Assembly: GCF_024498175.1 (NCBI RefSeq)
Contig: NZ_CP101823.1
Span: forward strand, 1,860,001-1,924,000
Reading direction: 5' to 3'
DNA length: 64,000 bases
DNA from: Haloplanus salinarum
Lineage (GTDB): Archaea; Halobacteriota; Halobacteria; Halobacteriales; Haloferacaceae
The notes under the pieces were generated by a model. That model ran no database searches. It was not told where the DNA came from and saw only the letters and a program-made list of their open reading frames with translations. Shown one piece after another: positions 62,269 through 64,000 of the stretch (position 1 is the first letter of the stretch; the number at the start of each line of letters is the position of its first letter). The position numbers and the translations under genes were made by a program.

Positions 62269-63186
62269 TCAGGATATATTTTCGGGATGCCAATCGCGTA
62301 TGTATGGATATATCGATAGAAGATGAAAGGGTCGTTCTCCGAGTAGAGAAATCACGAAGTGGTAGTAGTATAGAACATCATATGGATAATCTATTATACA
62401 TTTTCGAAATGCCACTGATGCCTCTTTCATCTCACCCATTTCTGCCAGCGCGATACCGCGATTGTACCTCCTTTTGGCTCTGTTCTCGGGTGTTAATTTG
62501 TCTCCATGCTTCGAGAGAATAGTTCTCTCGCCCTTTGCGACCAGTTCAGCGTTCATACTCACACTGTCTGTCTGTTTGAAGCGCCGGCAGAGCACCTCGT
62601 CAATTCCGAACAAGTCGTACTCTTCAAGAATCTGAAGATAGAAGTCCAGATCGGTAGAGTTAATCACGTCTTCGTCATGAATCCCCACTTCATCTAGGAT
62701 ATCTGCTCTGAACGTGAGGAGAGATAGACCGCCGATTCTGTCGTACATATCTCTTATCAGATCATCGTATGTTATTCTCCCGTCGTAGCCCGGCTGAGAA
62801 AGTTTCCTACTATCCACGACATCTTCGTATCCAGTCACGATTCCCGCGAACTTGTCAGAAAGTTCTCCCAGTTTGTTGATCGATTTTTCAAGATGCTGTG
62901 GTAGTAGTACGTCATCAGAATCGAGGTAGGAGATATACATTCCTTCGGTCGCCTTGAGTCCTGTATTTCGGGCAACATTTTGGCCCCTATTTTCTTCATG
63001 TTCGATATATCGAATTCTGTCGTCGTTGTATCCTTCAATTATTTTCTGAGTGTTATCTTTGGATCCGTCGTCAACAATAACGATCTCGAAGTCATCGATC
63101 GTCTGTTCTAATACACTATCAACCGCTCTTGATATCGTGTCTTCTCGATTGTATGTGGGGATTACTACACTTATTTTCGGATTCAT
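62269..63186 (-). CDS. family 2 glycosyltransferase, low-GC gene
   Basis: 305 residues. The GT-A start KISVVIPTYNREDTISRAVDSV, IVDDGSKDNT (D near 39-40) and the YLDSDDVLL metal-site region (about 91-99) are intact. The C-terminal part has a TPR-like helical stretch (ENRAKRRYNRGIALAEMGEMKEASVAFRKCI). Codon use is A/T-rich, unlike the core genes, which fits a transferred polysaccharide island. Oriented with the GT61 gene. Confidence 0.92.
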   Translation of the reverse strand: MNPKISVVIPTYNREDTISRAVDSVLEQTIDDFEIVIVDDGSKDNTQKIIEGYNDDRIRYIEHEENRGQNVARNTGLKATEGMYISYLDSDDVLLPQHLEKSINKLGELSDKFAGIVTGYEDVVDSRKLSQPGYDGRITYDDLIRDMYDRIGGLSLLTFRADILDEVGIHDEDVINSTDLDFYLQILEEYDLFGIDEVLCRRFKQTDSVSMNAELVAKGERTILSKHGDKLTPENRAKRRYNRGIALAEMGEMKEASVAFRKCIIDYPYDVLYYYHFVISLLGERPFHLLSIYPYIRDWHPENIS

Positions 63187-63287
63187 TTATAACTGCGTGT
63201 GCATGGGAGTTGTTGTCATACTCCACCTCATGATATAACCGATCCGAATCCGTTTCTGGATAGACGGTGTCGTGGTTAACATAATCG

Positions 63288-63998
63288 TCACGATGGATCA
63301 GATCCTGCATCAACGAATACCATCAGGTTTTCATACACCCAGGTGGATCGGTCAACTTCGATCATATCTCGCAGGTTCTCTACAGCATCCGGATCATATT
63401 CAAAACCTCTTGATTCGAATTTTTTGTACCAGTATTCACGGGGCTGCTCATTCACGTGATGAGTACCCCCTTGCCCCGGTGTAGCAGCAGTCATAACAAT
63501 AGTCTTGCCAGCATCAGCAAGAGTGTCAACAAGAGTGTCCGCATACCGCTCCGGAAGGTGCTCAGCTAACTCAAAACAAAGAACTAAATCATATTCTTTT
63601 TCCGTATCATATCGATCACGTAAGTCATGCTGTTCTAGGTATTCTTCCGGAACTACTGCATGATCGAATGCGTCTGAATTACCCTCGATCCCTTTTATGT
63701 TAATTCCGTTCTCATAGAATAGTTCAAGATGCGCGCCGATTGCACACCCAAAATCAATCACGCAGTCGGGGGCAAAATATTGTCTGATTGCTCTCGAAAT
63801 ATTCTCTGCGTCCGTTCTCCAAGGATCCTTTTTTCTTTTTGAGTAATAATTTTCACTATATATGAAATTAGGTCCGATAACTCGTAGTGAATCGAGACTT
63901 CCTAATAGAAAATTGATAGCCGTTCTATACATCTGATAAACTGGCCGTAAAAAAAAGAGAATGGGTTCGGGGAATTTCTCTGAAACCCACTTTTTCAC
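63288..63998 (-). CDS. class I SAM-dependent methyltransferase, possibly 5'-truncated by the window
   Basis: 236 residues from a GTG two bases from the window edge, so the true start may lie outside. SAM-binding CVIDFGCAIGAHLELFYENG (about 79-98), a motif II acid in GIEGNSDAF, and VLCFELAEHLPERYADTL as the post-motif fit a Methyltransf_23-type enzyme. The sequence is low-GC. In a glycan island it probably methylates a sugar or a lipid head group. Confidence 0.85.
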   Translation of the reverse strand: MKKWVSEKFPEPILFFLRPVYQMYRTAINFLLGSLDSLRVIGPNFIYSENYYSKRKKDPWRTDAENISRAIRQYFAPDCVIDFGCAIGAHLELFYENGINIKGIEGNSDAFDHAVVPEEYLEQHDLRDRYDTEKEYDLVLCFELAEHLPERYADTLVDTLADAGKTIVMTAATPGQGGTHHVNEQPREYWYKKFESRGFEYDPDAVENLRDMIEVDRSTWVYENLMVFVDAGSDPS

Positions 63999-64000
63999 GT

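Overview
The window is chromosomal DNA of a haloarchaeon (class Halobacteria). This follows from very GC-rich coding sequence, acidic proteins, ATGA-type gene overlaps, A/T-rich boxes about 25-30 bases before many start codons (leaderless-type promoters), and family content: TFB, a HalX-type response regulator, the archaeal oligosaccharyltransferase AglB, an Agl23-like protein, geranylgeranyl reductase, a HEWD protein and an amphi-Trp protein. The genus cannot be told from what is visible. No rRNA, tRNA or CRISPR array was seen.

Layout. 1-6.2 kb: a minus-strand operon of two von Willebrand A membrane proteins, a coiled-coil protein, a small membrane protein and a MoxR ATPase that runs off the left edge. 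6.3-8 kb: Lrp/AsnC regulator plus aminotransferase. 8-11.9 kb: the most unusual stretch, with a RecA-fold-like protein, a 706-aa CHAT (caspase-like) peptidase, a convergent gene for a small protein made of seven copies of a 13-residue Gly-rich unit, and a HalX response regulator. 12-18.7 kb: IMP dehydrogenase, a MacB-type ABC exporter, Usp, a 59-aa ribbon-helix-helix protein, UPF0212, a membrane winged-helix protein and a ferredoxin. 18.8-20.3 kb: a solo TnpB element with an altered RuvC-II motif. 20.6-25 kb: LysW carrier protein, DUF4242, another RecA-like protein, TFB and Agl23. 25-33.6 kb: phosphohexomutase, geranylgeranyl reductase, M20 amidohydrolase, NhaC antiporter, a uS10 paralogue, a Nudix hydrolase and haloarchaeal DUFs. 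33.7-36.7 kb: the copper ATPase and copper chaperone pair. 36.8-42.9 kb: enoyl-CoA hydratase, MFS, DUF151 nuclease, thioesterase, a KaiC fragment, a LOV-type histidine kinase, and a small two-gene unit behind a DtxR-like palindrome. 43-53.7 kb: arylsulfotransferase-like protein, IleRS, UDP-sugar dehydrogenase interrupted by an intein, GlpA-like dehydrogenase, phosphoglycolate phosphatase, HPP protein and a broken cutA. 53.7-64 kb: HEWD protein, methyltransferase, then an N-glycosylation and surface-polysaccharide block (DUF368, AglB, AglG and further glycosyltransferases). Its outer part, from about 60.8 kb, is clearly poorer in GC than the rest.

Several genes form one theme of lipid-carrier glycosylation: phosphohexomutase and UDP-sugar dehydrogenase (precursors), AglG and the other glycosyltransferases (assembly), AglB (transfer), Agl23 and the DUF368 polyprenyl-phosphate transporter (lipid carrier handling), and geranylgeranyl reductase (isoprenoid saturation). 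The CHAT peptidase and its repeat-peptide neighbour are the best candidate for an undescribed system.
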